This document shows, piece after piece, positions 9,856 through 18,910 of a stretch of DNA of 64,000 nucleotides. Made by a program: the position numbers and the translations under genes. The stretch comes from Leucobacter komagatae. GTDB lineage: Bacteria > Actinomycetota > Actinomycetes > Actinomycetales > Microbacteriaceae. A model generated the notes under the pieces. That model did no database searches and was not told the origin of the DNA. It saw nothing but the letters and a program-made list of their open reading frames with translations. The stretch covers positions 744,001 to 808,000 of the forward strand of contig NZ_VFON01000001.1 of the NCBI RefSeq assembly GCF_006716085.1, in the 5' to 3' direction. Position 1 is the first letter of the stretch. Each line of letters starts with the position of its first letter.

Positions 9856-12081
9856 GTGCTGAAACACCAACTCCTCGCGGGCTGCGCAGTCGCAGTCATC
9901 GCAGCGTCAGCCATCACGGCGTCGCCCCTCGCGGTGGCTCAGGCCGCTCACGCGTCGGTCGCCTCCCCCGCGGTTCGCTTCACCGAGATCGAATCTAATG
10001 AGGGTGTTCCGGGTGACTGGGTCGAGCTGCACAACTCCGGCGACGCCCCCGTCGACCTCTCAGGCTTCACGTTCAAGGACAGCGACGATTCGCACGCGTA
10101 CGTGCTCCCACAGGGCACGGTTATCGCCCCGGGCGAATTCCTCGCCCTTGACGAACTCCAGAAGGGCAGCACGACCCCCGGCTTCGATTTCGGTCTCGGC
10201 AAGGCGGACTCGGCTCGTCTCTTCGACGCCGCGGGCGCGCTCGTCGATTCCACGTCGTGGGCCACTCACGCCCCAACGACTTGGGGGCTCACCGACGGCG
10301 GTACCTGGGCCGAAACCCTCGAACCGACCAAGGGAAGCACAAATGTGTTCGCTCCCCCTACGACCGCGACGCTGTTTCTCAGCGAGGTCGACTCGCAGCC
10401 CGCCGACTGGGTCGAGCTCGTGAACACGGGAGCGACACCGATCGAGCTGTTCGGCTACGAACTGCGCGACAACTCAGATGATCACAGCTGGAAGTTCCCG
10501 GCGGGGGCGACGATCGCCCCGGGCGAGTATCTCGTCGTCTCCGAGACAAGCATCGGAGACATCGGCGCCGGGACGGGCGCGTTCACGGACGCGATCGGGA
10601 TCGGCAGCGCCGACCGAATTCGCCTCTTCACCCCGGATGGGGCTCTGCTCGATGACACGGGGGCGTGGGAGGGCCACGCGGTCATCGACGGCGACGCCGC
10701 CCTGGCGACGCTCGCCCGCTGCGAAGACGGCGCGGGCTCGTTCGTGCTCGCGCACCCGACGCCCGGGGCCCCGAATTCCTGCTACACCGACCCGGGAACA
10801 GGGCCGGGCACCGACCCAGGAGTCGAGGCACCGACCGAGGCGTGGCCGGGTGCGTCAACGAGCCGCACCGTCGACACGACCCGCATGTTCCTTGAGGATT
10901 CATCGGGGCTCGACACGGAGCTCACGGACGACGGCGTCGTGCTGTGGGCGGTCGACAACGGCGAGGGCCGGTTCTGGAAGCTCGACACCGCGGCCGACGG
11001 CACCGTGACCTTCGCGCCGGGTTGGGAGCAGGGCAAGCGTGCCCGGTTCCAGCGCGACGCCGCGAACCCTTCGGCGAAGGGCCCCGACACCGAGGGCATC
11101 ACAGTCGCGGGCGACGGTTTCCTCTACCTCGCATCCGAACGAGACAACGGTGCGAAGGGTGTGAACCAGAACACCGTGTTGAAGATCGACCCGAACGCCG
11201 CGGGCCAAGACGTCGTCGCGACGCAGGAGTGGGACGTCACCTCGATCCTTCCCGCCGTCAGCCCGAACCTCGGGATCGAAGCCGTCGAGTGGGTATCGGA
11301 CGCAGACCTTGCCGGGAAGCTCTTTGATTCACACACGGGCGCCCCGTACACGCCCGCGACTTACCCAGGGCACGGGGGCGGCCTCTTCTTCGTCGCTGTC
11401 GAGGACGGCGGCCAGGTCTTTGCGCTCGCGCTCAACTCGGACGGCAGCGCAACCCGCGTGGCGGAACTGAAACCCCGCCTCGCGGGCGTCATGGCGCTTG
11501 ACTGGGACGTCGTGCGTGGCGGCCTGTGGGCGGTGTGCGACGACGGCTGCGATGGCGCATCAGCATTCTTCACGCTCAATGGCACTGATTCGCCCGACGT
11601 GACCCGCTACAAGCGGCCCGAGGGCCTCCCGAACACCAACAACGAGGGCTTCGCGACCTCCCCGGTTGCGCCGACGGCGGCCAAGCGCTACCAGGCAGCA
11701 GAGCGCTCCCAGGCAGCCGAGCGTGCGGTGTGGTGGTTCACCGACGGGGCGAAGACCGGGGCACTCCAGACGGGCACTCTGTTTACCAAGCCCACAACCG
11801 ACGGCGGGACCGGGACACCCGGTACTGGCACTCCTGGTACGGGCGGCGGGACTGAAACCCCGGGCACCGGTACGGGCACCGGTACCGGCCCTGGCGCAGG
11901 CACCGGCACCAAGCCCGGTGGCGCGGGCACCCACGGAACTCTCGCCGCCACCGGCGGTGACAGCCTGACCGACTCGGCAGTGCTCGTTGGAGCCGCCACC
12001 GCGCTGCTGCTCGGCGGCGGGCTGCTCGCCGCAGCGGTCGTGCGGCGGCGGGGCGCGACGCTCGCTAACCGGCGCCGCTAG
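9856..12081 (+). CDS. Sortase-anchored lamin-tail-domain / phytase-like surface protein
   Basis: 741 residues. A signal peptide (about 1-35) is followed by two lamin-tail (LTD) domains at about 36-150 and 170-305; both contain DWVEL.N.G and the PGEYL/PGEFL turn. A large esterase-like/phytase-like beta-propeller (about 330-630) contains DTEGITVAGDGFLYLASERD. A Gly/Thr/Pro repeat linker leads to LAATG, a hydrophobic helix and RRR, a class E-like sortase signal. GTG at 9856 follows GAAGGAT by 5 nt. The protein is probably displayed on the wall; its substrate is unknown. Confidence 0.85.
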   Translation: MLKHQLLAGCAVAVIAASAITASPLAVAQAAHASVASPAVRFTEIESNEGVPGDWVELHNSGDAPVDLSGFTFKDSDDSHAYVLPQGTVIAPGEFLALDELQKGSTTPGFDFGLGKADSARLFDAAGALVDSTSWATHAPTTWGLTDGGTWAETLEPTKGSTNVFAPPTTATLFLSEVDSQPADWVELVNTGATPIELFGYELRDNSDDHSWKFPAGATIAPGEYLVVSETSIGDIGAGTGAFTDAIGIGSADRIRLFTPDGALLDDTGAWEGHAVIDGDAALATLARCEDGAGSFVLAHPTPGAPNSCYTDPGTGPGTDPGVEAPTEAWPGASTSRTVDTTRMFLEDSSGLDTELTDDGVVLWAVDNGEGRFWKLDTAADGTVTFAPGWEQGKRARFQRDAANPSAKGPDTEGITVAGDGFLYLASERDNGAKGVNQNTVLKIDPNAAGQDVVATQEWDVTSILPAVSPNLGIEAVEWVSDADLAGKLFDSHTGAPYTPATYPGHGGGLFFVAVEDGGQVFALALNSDGSATRVAELKPRLAGVMALDWDVVRGGLWAVCDDGCDGASAFFTLNGTDSPDVTRYKRPEGLPNTNNEGFATSPVAPTAAKRYQAAERSQAAERAVWWFTDGAKTGALQTGTLFTKPTTDGGTGTPGTGTPGTGGGTETPGTGTGTGTGPGAGTGTKPGGAGTHGTLAATGGDSLTDSAVLVGAATALLLGGGLLAAAVVRRRGATLANRRR

Positions 12082-12102
12082 CCGCAGACGGTGCTCGGGC
12101 GG

Positions 12103-13074
12103 CTAGAAGCCGAGCCGTCCGAGCGCCTTCGGGTCGCGCTGCCACTCCTTCATTACCTTGACGCGGAGCGACAGGTACACCTTCCGGCCGAGCAGCGCCT
12201 CGATCTCGTGCCGGGCGTCCTCACCGATCTGGCGCAGTCGAGAGCCACCCTTGCCGATGACGATGCCCTTTTGGCTGTCGCGTTCAACGTAGAGCGAGGC
12301 GTACAGCTCGAGCAGGCCGAGCTCACCGTCGCTCTCCGGCTCGCGCTCTTCACGGTCGTCGACGGTCACCGCGAGCGAGTGCGGCAGCTCTTCCCGAGCC
12401 TCGCGCAGTGCGGCCTCACGGATGAGTTCGGCGATCCGATCGTCCTCAGTCTCGTCAGTTGATGATTCGTCGTCGTAGAGCGGCGGCGACAGGGGCATGA
12501 GCTTCAGCAGCTCATCGCTGAGGATGTCGAGCTGTTCGCGGGTCACGGCGGAGATCGGCACGACGGCATCCCACTCACGCAGCTCGCCCAAGCGCAGCAG
12601 CTGGTCAAAGATCTCTGACTTCGACGCCTCGTCGACCTTTGTCAGGATCGCGACCTTTTTCGCGCGCGGAAAGTCGTTCAGCCGGTCATTGATGAAGCGG
12701 TCGCCGGGACCGAGCTTCTCGTTCGCCGGAACGCAAAACCCGATCACATCGACGTCACCGAGCATCGACTCCACGAGCGCGTTGAGTCGCTCCCCGAGCA
12801 GTGTCCTCGGCCGGTGAATGCCGGGGGTGTCGACGATGATGAGCTGTCCGTCGGGCCGGTGCGCGATACCGCGGATGGCGCGGCGGGTGGTCTGCGGCTT
12901 CGGGCTCGTGATGGCGATCTTTTCGCCGACGAGCGCGTTCGTGAGCGTCGACTTGCCGACGTTCGGCCGGCCGACGAAGGAGACGAAGCCCGCCCGGAAC
13001 TCTTCGCCCGCAGGCATTGTGTTTTCGCTCGCTTCGCCCGCGGGCAGCGGGGTGGTGCTATCGGGTTCGTTCAT
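12103..13074 (-). CDS. era: GTPase Era
   Basis: 323 residues. G1 GRPNVGKST near residue 35, G3 DTPG near 80, and G4 TKVD are present. The C-terminal KH domain has GKGGSRLRQIGEDARHEIEALLG followed by KVYLSLRVKVMKEWQRD. Era binds the 3' end of 16S rRNA and helps 30S maturation. The N-terminus is about 20 residues longer than in E. coli. An acidic insertion (DDESSTDETEDD) lies between the GTPase and KH domains. It overlaps the upstream CorC gene by 4 bp, in the usual ybeY-corC-era order. Confidence 0.97.
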   Translation of the reverse strand: MNEPDSTTPLPAGEASENTMPAGEEFRAGFVSFVGRPNVGKSTLTNALVGEKIAITSPKPQTTRRAIRGIAHRPDGQLIIVDTPGIHRPRTLLGERLNALVESMLGDVDVIGFCVPANEKLGPGDRFINDRLNDFPRAKKVAILTKVDEASKSEIFDQLLRLGELREWDAVVPISAVTREQLDILSDELLKLMPLSPPLYDDESSTDETEDDRIAELIREAALREAREELPHSLAVTVDDREEREPESDGELGLLELYASLYVERDSQKGIVIGKGGSRLRQIGEDARHEIEALLGRKVYLSLRVKVMKEWQRDPKALGRLGF

Positions 13075-13985
13075 GCCGTTTCCTCAGTCTTGTCTTCCGC
13101 GGACTCCGCGGGTTCGTGAATGGCGCGGGCGCGCGCCGTAATCAATCGTTTGCGCCGGCGCTCAGTCTCGAGCGCTTCAAGTTCGATGCCCTCACCCGTG
13201 ACTCGGTCGCCGACCTCGGGGAGTCTCCCGAGCCACTTGGCGAAAAGCCCGCCGACGGTGTCAACGTCTTCGTCATCAAGTTCGAGTTCGAACAGCTCCC
13301 CCAGATCATCGATGGGCAGCATCGCGCTCACCAGGAACAGGCCGGGAGCCTCTTCAACGACCTCGGGCGCTTCACGGTCGTGCTCGTCGCTGATATCGCC
13401 GAGCACCTCTTCGATCAGGTCTTCGAGTGTCACGAGCCCCGAGATGCCGCCGTACTCGTCGACGACCAGGGCGAGGTGATTCGATTCCTGCTGCATCCGG
13501 CGCAACAGCCTGTCAGCCCGCTGCACCTCGGGCACGAACATCGCGGGCTTCATGATGCGCGTGACGGGCGACTCCTCCGCCTCATCGGGCCGTCGTAGCA
13601 CGAACCCGCTCGCGTCTCGGAGGTACATGACCCCGAGCACCTCGTCGACGTCGTCGCCAATCACCGGGACCCGCGAGTGGCGAGAGTTCAAGAGCAGCTC
13701 AAGCCCATCGCGGATCGAGACGTCGGAGTCGACAGTCACCATGTCGGTGCGCGGAACCATCACCTCTCGCACGAGCGTGTCGCCGAACTCGACGATCGAG
13801 TGGATGTAGTCGCGATCCCCCTCCTCAAGCAGGGCGAGCTCGGTCGCGTGGTCCACCATCGAGAGGAGCTGCTGCTCATCGCGTACGCGACCGCGCCCGA
13901 GCGCCACGCGCTCCGCGATGCGCCGCACGGCGGCGCTCACCCGCTCAAACAGCGGAGGCAGGTCGTCGTCGCTCACAGAGCTCAC
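13071..13985 (-). CDS. CorC/HlyC-family CBS-domain protein
   Basis: 304 residues. Two CBS domains span about 65-190 (VMVPRTDMVTVD through GISGLVTLEDLIEEVLGDI) and a CorC_HlyC domain spans about 205-285. The usual N-terminal DUF21 membrane domain of actinobacterial homologues is missing; the protein begins directly before the CBS part, as in E. coli CorC. The GTG at 13985 overlaps the ybeY stop by 4 bp, so no room exists for a longer form. The family is linked to magnesium/cobalt efflux or membrane stress; the exact role here is not known. Confidence 0.88.
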   Translation of the reverse strand: MSSVSDDDLPPLFERVSAAVRRIAERVALGRGRVRDEQQLLSMVDHATELALLEEGDRDYIHSIVEFGDTLVREVMVPRTDMVTVDSDVSIRDGLELLLNSRHSRVPVIGDDVDEVLGVMYLRDASGFVLRRPDEAEESPVTRIMKPAMFVPEVQRADRLLRRMQQESNHLALVVDEYGGISGLVTLEDLIEEVLGDISDEHDREAPEVVEEAPGLFLVSAMLPIDDLGELFELELDDEDVDTVGGLFAKWLGRLPEVGDRVTGEGIELEALETERRRKRLITARARAIHEPAESAEDKTEETA

Positions 13986-14437
13986 CGTTCTCGCGTGCTA
14001 AACGCGAGCACCAGGTCGCGCTGCATCCCGAACATCTCGGCTTCCTCATCGGGAGTTCCGTGGTCGAAGCCCAGCAGGTGCAGCATGCCGTGGGTGACGA
14101 GCACCGTCAGCTCCTGTTCCAGCGAGTGCCCGGCGTTCTCCGCTTGCACCTGCGCGACCTGCGGGCAGACGACAATATCACCGAGCAGCCCGGCGGGCGA
14201 GGGCGCGTCGGGGCGGCCGGGGCGCAGTTCGTCCATCGGGAAGCTGAGCACGTCGGTCGCACCGGGCTCGTCCATCCACTGCACGTGGAGCTGCTCGATC
14301 GCTGCTTCGTCCACAAACATCAGGCTCAGTTCGGTGTCGGGGTGCACGAACATCGACTCGAGCACAAAGCTCACGAGCCGCTGCAGCCGGTCTTCGCCGA
14401 CGGCGACCCCTGATTCGTTGTTGATCTCGACGCTCAT
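13982..14437 (-). CDS. ybeY: Endoribonuclease YbeY (rRNA maturation)
   Basis: 151 residues. The zinc-binding signature is intact: HGMLHLLGFDHGTPDE, with three histidines. YbeY takes part in 16S rRNA 3' end processing and ribosome quality control. It overlaps phoH and the corC-like gene by 4 bp each, a compact translation-coupled operon. Confidence 0.96.
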   Translation of the reverse strand: MSVEINNESGVAVGEDRLQRLVSFVLESMFVHPDTELSLMFVDEAAIEQLHVQWMDEPGATDVLSFPMDELRPGRPDAPSPAGLLGDIVVCPQVAQVQAENAGHSLEQELTVLVTHGMLHLLGFDHGTPDEEAEMFGMQRDLVLAFSTRER

Positions 14438-15603
14438 CGGTCGCGCTTCCCTTCGATGTGATCGTGGCGGCTCGATCGCGCGCCCGGTGCGGCATCTCCA
14501 ACTGACGTATCGCCAACTGCTGTACCGCTAACTGCTGTATCTGCTGAGCCGTTCCTCTCCGCGGCCTGCCGCTCGTCAAACGCGGCGTACGCGTCAACGA
14601 TGCGGCCAACGAGGCTGTGGCGGACGATGTCGTCGGCCGTGAGCTCGGCGAAGTGAATGTCTTCCACACTGCGAAGGATCTTACTCACCACGCGCAGCCC
14701 GCTCTGCTTCACCGGCAGATCGACCTGGGTCATGTCGCCGGTCACCACCATTTTCGAGCCGTAGCCGAGCCTGGTGAGGAACATTTTCATCTGCTCGGGC
14801 GTGGTGTTCTGTGCCTCGTCGAGCACGACGAACGCCTCGTTGAGCGTGCGTCCGCGCATGTACGCGAGCGGCGCGACCTCGATCGTGCCGTTCGCGAGCA
14901 GCTTGGGCACGAGATCCTGATCCATCATCGACCCGACCGCGTCAAACAGCGGCCTGAGGTAGGGGTCAATCTTGTCTTCGAGGCTGCCCGGCAGGTAGCC
15001 CAGGCGCTCGCCCGCTTCAACGGCGGGGCGCGTCAGCACGATCTTCGAGACCTCGCGGCGCTGCAGCGCCTGCACGGCCTTCGCCATCGCGAGGTAGGTC
15101 TTGCCGGTGCCGGCGGGGCCCAGGCCGAACACGATCGTGTTCTTGTCGATCGCGTCAACGTACTCGCGCTGGCCCTGCGTCTGAGGGCGAACCGAGTTGC
15201 CGCGCACGGTGAGGATCGGCTCGCTCAGCGTGATCGCGGCTCGCGGGCCGTCACCGTCGCGCACCATGCGTGCGATCGAGCGGACGTCGGTGCTCGAGAC
15301 AGCGCCGCTGCGCCGCGCGAGTTCGAGGATCTCGCGGACGAGCTGCTCCGCCGCGCGGACCGCGCTCGTCTCGCCACGAATCGAGAGGACGTCGTTGCGC
15401 GCGTTGAACTGCACGCTCGGGTGCTGCGCTTCGAGGTCAGCGAGCAGCTGGTCGCGATGGCCGAGGAACGAGGCGAGTTCGACACCGGTGAGCGTCACCG
15501 TGCGCTCGAGCTGCGGCTCGGGTCGCTGACCGGCCGGCGTCTCACCCCCGGTGGCGGGGTCCGTCGCGGCCCCGGCACCTGACGAGTCTGGTTCAGAACC
15601 CAA
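14434..15603 (-). CDS. phoH: PhoH family ATPase
   Basis: The core has Walker [12 protein letters not shown] near residue 180, [14 protein letters not shown] (Walker B) and GDMTQVDLP. The N-terminus resembles a KH-like domain ([13 protein letters not shown]). The start is uncertain. TTG at 15603 gives 389 residues and overlaps the HIT stop; GTG at 15498 gives 354 residues starting at VTLTG. I use the longer form because the intervening codons keep the strong GC3 bias. The C-terminal 40 residues carry a Thr/Ala/Val/Gly repeat not needed for the fold. PhoH proteins are RNA-related ATPases. Confidence 0.9.
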   Translation of the reverse strand: MGSEPDSSGAGAATDPATGGETPAGQRPEPQLERTVTLTGVELASFLGHRDQLLADLEAQHPSVQFNARNDVLSIRGETSAVRAAEQLVREILELARRSGAVSSTDVRSIARMVRDGDGPRAAITLSEPILTVRGNSVRPQTQGQREYVDAIDKNTIVFGLGPAGTGKTYLAMAKAVQALQRREVSKIVLTRPAVEAGERLGYLPGSLEDKIDPYLRPLFDAVGSMMDQDLVPKLLANGTIEVAPLAYMRGRTLNEAFVVLDEAQNTTPEQMKMFLTRLGYGSKMVVTGDMTQVDLPVKQSGLRVVSKILRSVEDIHFAELTADDIVRHSLVGRIVDAYAAFDERQAAERNGSADTAVSGTAVGDTSVGDAAPGARSSRHDHIEGKRDR

Positions 15604-15940
15604 GGAGGGATCGCTCCTCAAGATTCGCGATGATGTGCGCGTGGACGTGGAACACCGTCTGACCCGCCGAGGCACCGTTGTTGAAGATGAGCCGGTACTC
15701 GCCGTTCGCGTGCTCTTCGGCGAGCTGCTTCGCGACCGAGACCATCTCGGCGAGCAGTTCGGGGTCGCCAGCGGCAAGCTCGGTCACGTCGCGGTACTCC
15801 GTGGTCTTCGGAATCACGAGGATGTGAACGGGCGCCTGCGGGTTGATGTCGGGGAACGCGATCACGCGCTCCGTCTCTGCGAGGAGCTTCGCGGGGATCT
15901 CACCCGAGACGATTTTGCCAAATACTGTCTCTTCAGCCAT
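15593..15940 (-). CDS. HIT family protein (histidine triad hydrolase)
   Basis: 115 residues, a HINT-like nucleotide phosphoramidase or hydrolase. The triad is HVHAHII near residues 98-104. The N-terminal FGKIVSGEIPAKLLAET and the PVHILVIPK segment are typical. TAGACT lies 6 nt before the ATG on the minus strand without a Shine-Dalgarno. Position between rsmE and phoH is conserved in actinobacteria. Confidence 0.95.
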   Translation of the reverse strand: MAEETVFGKIVSGEIPAKLLAETERVIAFPDINPQAPVHILVIPKTTEYRDVTELAAGDPELLAEMVSVAKQLAEEHANGEYRLIFNNGASAGQTVFHVHAHIIANLEERSLLGF

Positions 15941-15987
15941 ACGCCCAGTCTACTGTCACACTCGCGCTGCCGCCGGGAACGTTCCAG

Positions 15988-16722
15988 TCACCAGCGGCCG
16001 AGCGCGGCGTTCAGCACGGCAATCGCGGCGGGCCCGGCCGACGACGTCCGAAGCACGTTGTTCCCGAGGAGCGCGATCTGCCGCTCCCCCGGCCCCTGCG
16101 CCGTGAGTGTCGAGAGTTCGATGTCGGTGAGCCCGCCCTCGGGGCCAACGACGAGGTACACGTCGCGCTCGTCAGGGGGGCGCCAGGCGCTGAGCCGCTC
16201 CTCGCCACGCGGGTGCAGCGCGATGACGTGACCGTCAAGCGCCGCGAGATCCGCCGTCGCCACAGGCTGAAGCACCTCCGGGATCCACCCGCGCATCGAC
16301 TGCTTCGAAGCCTCGCGGGCGATCCGCGACCACTTGGCGACGCCCTTCTCGGCCTTCTCGCCGACCCACCTCGACACGGAGCGCTCGGCCTGCCAGGGAA
16401 CGATCGCGTCAACACCAAACTCGGTAGCCTGCTCGACGGCACGCTCGTCGCGGTCGCCCTTCGCGAGGGCCTGCACGAGCACCAGCCTGCGGGCGGGAGC
16501 CGGAACCTCCTCGACACGCTCGACCGCGACGGTAAAGCTGTCGCGGCCCAGCTCAGTCACCGCCCCGAAAGCACGCAGCCCGCGACCGTTTCCAACGATC
16601 GTCTGTTCGCCCAGGCGCAGCCGGCTCACGCGCACGGCGTGCCTACCCTCGTCACCGGAGACGGTGATCAGCCCGCCGGGCTCGGTGTCCGCGAGCGACT
16701 CGTCGAAGTACAGGTTCGCCAC
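15988..16722 (-). CDS. rsmE: 16S rRNA (uracil1498-N3)-methyltransferase
   Basis: 244 residues. The SPOUT methyltransferase fold is marked by VVGPEGGLTDIE near residue 190 and the knot segment QIALLGNNVLRTSSAGPAAIA at the C-terminus. An N-terminal PUA-like domain (DEGRHAVRVSRLRLGEQ) binds RNA. It methylates U1498 of 16S rRNA with SAM. The GTG at 16722 is 2 nt after the dnaJ stop. Confidence 0.96.
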   Translation of the reverse strand: MANLYFDESLADTEPGGLITVSGDEGRHAVRVSRLRLGEQTIVGNGRGLRAFGAVTELGRDSFTVAVERVEEVPAPARRLVLVQALAKGDRDERAVEQATEFGVDAIVPWQAERSVSRWVGEKAEKGVAKWSRIAREASKQSMRGWIPEVLQPVATADLAALDGHVIALHPRGEERLSAWRPPDERDVYLVVGPEGGLTDIELSTLTAQGPGERQIALLGNNVLRTSSAGPAAIAVLNAALGRW

Positions 16723-16724
16723 GG

Positions 16725-17816
16725 TTATCCGAAGAAACGATCGCGCAGCTTGCCGAAGAAGCTCTGCTTGAACTCACCGAAGTGCGGCGGCTCCTCCTTG
16801 CGGAGCTTCGCGAGCTGCTCGACGAGCGACTTCTCCTTGTGCGACAGCTTCGTGGGCGTCGCCACCTGCATCGCAATCTTGAGGTCACCGCGGGTCGTCG
16901 AGCGAAGCCCCTGGATGCCCCTGCCACGCACCGAAACGAGGTCGCCCGACTGCGTGCCGGCAGGGATTTCGACTTTCACGCTCCCGTCGAGCGACTCAAC
17001 GTTAACCTCGGTGCCGAGGATCGCGTCGGTCATCGACACCTGCATCGTGCTTAGAAGGTCGTTGCCGTCGCGGCTGAAAACGTCATCGTGCTCGACGCGG
17101 AACTCGATGAACAGGTCACCGTTCGGCCCGCCGAAGGGGCCAACCTCGCCGCCGCCCCGCATCTGCATGCGGGTGCCGGTGTCGATGCCCGAGGGGATAT
17201 CGACCTGCATGGTGCGCCGCTCACGCAGCCGCCCCTTGCCTGCGCACTCGACGCACGGGCTCTCAATGATGGTGCCGTAGCCCTGGCAGCTGCCGCAGGG
17301 GTGCATCGTCACGACGTTACCGAAGAGCGAGCGCACCTCGCGCTGCACCTGGCCCTGGCCGCGGCACACGTCGCAGGTGACCGGGTGCGTGCCCGGCTGG
17401 CAGCCGTTGCCGCCGCAGGTGTTGCACAGCACAGCGGTGTTGACCGTGATGTCGCGCTGCACGCCAAAGACAACCTCCGAGAGCTTCACGTCAACGCGAA
17501 TGAGCGCGTCCTCGCCGCGCTCCTCACGGGCGCGCGGGCCGCGCGACCCACCGCCGAACCCGCCGCCGAAGAACGTCTCAAAGATGTCACCGAACCCGCC
17601 GGCCCCGCCCTGCTGGCCGCCCATGTCGTAGCGCTGGCGCTGCTCGGGGTCGCTGAGCACGTCGTAGGCGTGCGTCACGCTCTTGAACTGCTCGGCCGCC
17701 TCCTCGCTCGGGTTCACATCGGGGTGCAGCTGGCGCGCCAGCTTCCGATACGCCTTCTTGATCTCTTCGAGGCTCGCTTCGCGAGAAACGCCGAGCGTCT
17801 CGTAGTGATCCGCCAC
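16725..17816 (-). CDS. dnaJ: Chaperone protein DnaJ
   Basis: 363 residues. J domain with HPD at about 32-34, a Gly-rich G/F region, then four zinc-binding CxxCxGxG-type repeats between about 135 and 205 and the C-terminal substrate domains. This is the DnaJ2 form that sits next to hrcA in actinobacteria. It stimulates the DnaK ATPase. It follows hrcA by 119 bp and is likely under the same CIRCE control. Confidence 0.96.
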   Translation of the reverse strand: MADHYETLGVSREASLEEIKKAYRKLARQLHPDVNPSEEAAEQFKSVTHAYDVLSDPEQRQRYDMGGQQGGAGGFGDIFETFFGGGFGGGSRGPRAREERGEDALIRVDVKLSEVVFGVQRDITVNTAVLCNTCGGNGCQPGTHPVTCDVCRGQGQVQREVRSLFGNVVTMHPCGSCQGYGTIIESPCVECAGKGRLRERRTMQVDIPSGIDTGTRMQMRGGGEVGPFGGPNGDLFIEFRVEHDDVFSRDGNDLLSTMQVSMTDAILGTEVNVESLDGSVKVEIPAGTQSGDLVSVRGRGIQGLRSTTRGDLKIAMQVATPTKLSHKEKSLVEQLAKLRKEEPPHFGEFKQSFFGKLRDRFFG

Positions 17817-17935
17817 AGTGATACTCCTAGGGGTCGTGGATGTGTGATGTATGTAGGGCCGGTGTCTGAGTCAGGCCAGCGCGCCGGCGGCGCTCAGTGC
17901 TGTTCGTTCAAGGCTCTGCGCTCAATGCTCTGCGC

Positions 17936-18865
17936 TCAGCGGTCTTCACTGAGTAACCGGTTGAGGTATCTGGCAACCGCGCGCACCGCCTGAATATTCC
18001 CGGCGTAGTCCATGCGCAGCGGGCCGAGCACGCCGAGCCTCGACGCCCCCGCCTGCTCATAGTTCGTCGCGATGATCGACGCGTCAGAGAGCCCGTAGGC
18101 CTCGTTCTCTCGCCCAATCGAGGCGGCGATGTCGCGCTCGTCTTGCACGAGCTCACCGAACAGGCGGAGCAGGGTCACCTGCTCTTCGATCGCCTCGAGC
18201 ACGGTCGGGAGCGAGCCCGCGAGCTCGACGTCGCCGGGCTCGGCCCAATCGCGCACGGTGGCCGCGAGTTCGGTGACCGCCCGGTCGGCAGCGTCGATGT
18301 CTTGCCCCACGACGCGGGTCGCGATGCGCTCACGGACGGTGTTCAGCCATACCTCGCTCGCCCGCTCTGCGGGGAGCATCGCCGTCTGTTGCTCGACCAC
18401 TCCGTTGCCAAGGATGAGCACGCTAAGCACCCGGTTCTCACCGAGCGCGACGAGGTCGACGTGCCGCACAGCGACGCTGCGCAACGACGGGTACTGCACG
18501 ACGGCAACCTGGTTCGTGAGCTGCGAAAGCAGCCGCACCGTTCGGGCCATGACGTCGTCGAGGTCGCTCGACTCCCCGAGAAAGCGCTCGATCGCCGAGC
18601 GCTGAGCGGCCGTCATCGGCCGGAGCTTCGCGAGCGTGTCGACGTACAGGCGGTAGCCCTTGTCGGTGGGCACACGCCCGGAAGATGTGTGGGTCTGCGC
18701 GATCAACTCGTCGTCCTCAAGCAGCGCCATGTCGTTGCGAATCGTCGCGGCCGACACACCAAACGCGTGCCGCTCGACGATCGACTTCGAGCCGACGGGC
18801 TCGTTGAGGGCGACGTAGTCGCTCACGATCGCGTGCAGCACGGCAAGACTGCGCTCAGGGACCAT
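17936..18865 (-). CDS. hrcA: Heat-inducible transcription repressor HrcA
   Basis: 309 residues from ATG at 18865 (MVPERSLAVLHAIV). It has an N-terminal winged helix (VGSKSIVERHAFGVSAATIRNDMALLEDDELIAQTHTSSGRVPTDKGYR) and the C-terminal GAF-like dimer domain. HrcA represses heat-shock genes by binding CIRCE. AAAGG lies upstream at normal distance. A CIRCE-like palindrome starts 15 bp before the ATG, indicating autoregulation with dnaJ. Confidence 0.96.
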   Translation of the reverse strand: MVPERSLAVLHAIVSDYVALNEPVGSKSIVERHAFGVSAATIRNDMALLEDDELIAQTHTSSGRVPTDKGYRLYVDTLAKLRPMTAAQRSAIERFLGESSDLDDVMARTVRLLSQLTNQVAVVQYPSLRSVAVRHVDLVALGENRVLSVLILGNGVVEQQTAMLPAERASEVWLNTVRERIATRVVGQDIDAADRAVTELAATVRDWAEPGDVELAGSLPTVLEAIEEQVTLLRLFGELVQDERDIAASIGRENEAYGLSDASIIATNYEQAGASRLGVLGPLRMDYAGNIQAVRAVARYLNRLLSEDR

Positions 18866-18879
18866 CACGCACCGCCTTT

Positions 18880-18906
18880 CTGGCACTCGAACAACCTGAG
18901 TGCCAG
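18880..18906. promoter_or_regulatory. CIRCE-like operator upstream of hrcA
   Basis: CTGGCACTC, a 9-bp spacer, then GAGTGCCAG: a perfect 9-9-9 palindrome. The classic CIRCE is TTAGCACTC-N9-GAGTGCTAA, so the inner GCACTC/GAGTGC halves are kept and the outer bases differ. It lies between hrcA and hemW, directly before hrcA. Confidence 0.85.
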
Positions 18907-18910
18907 TCTA

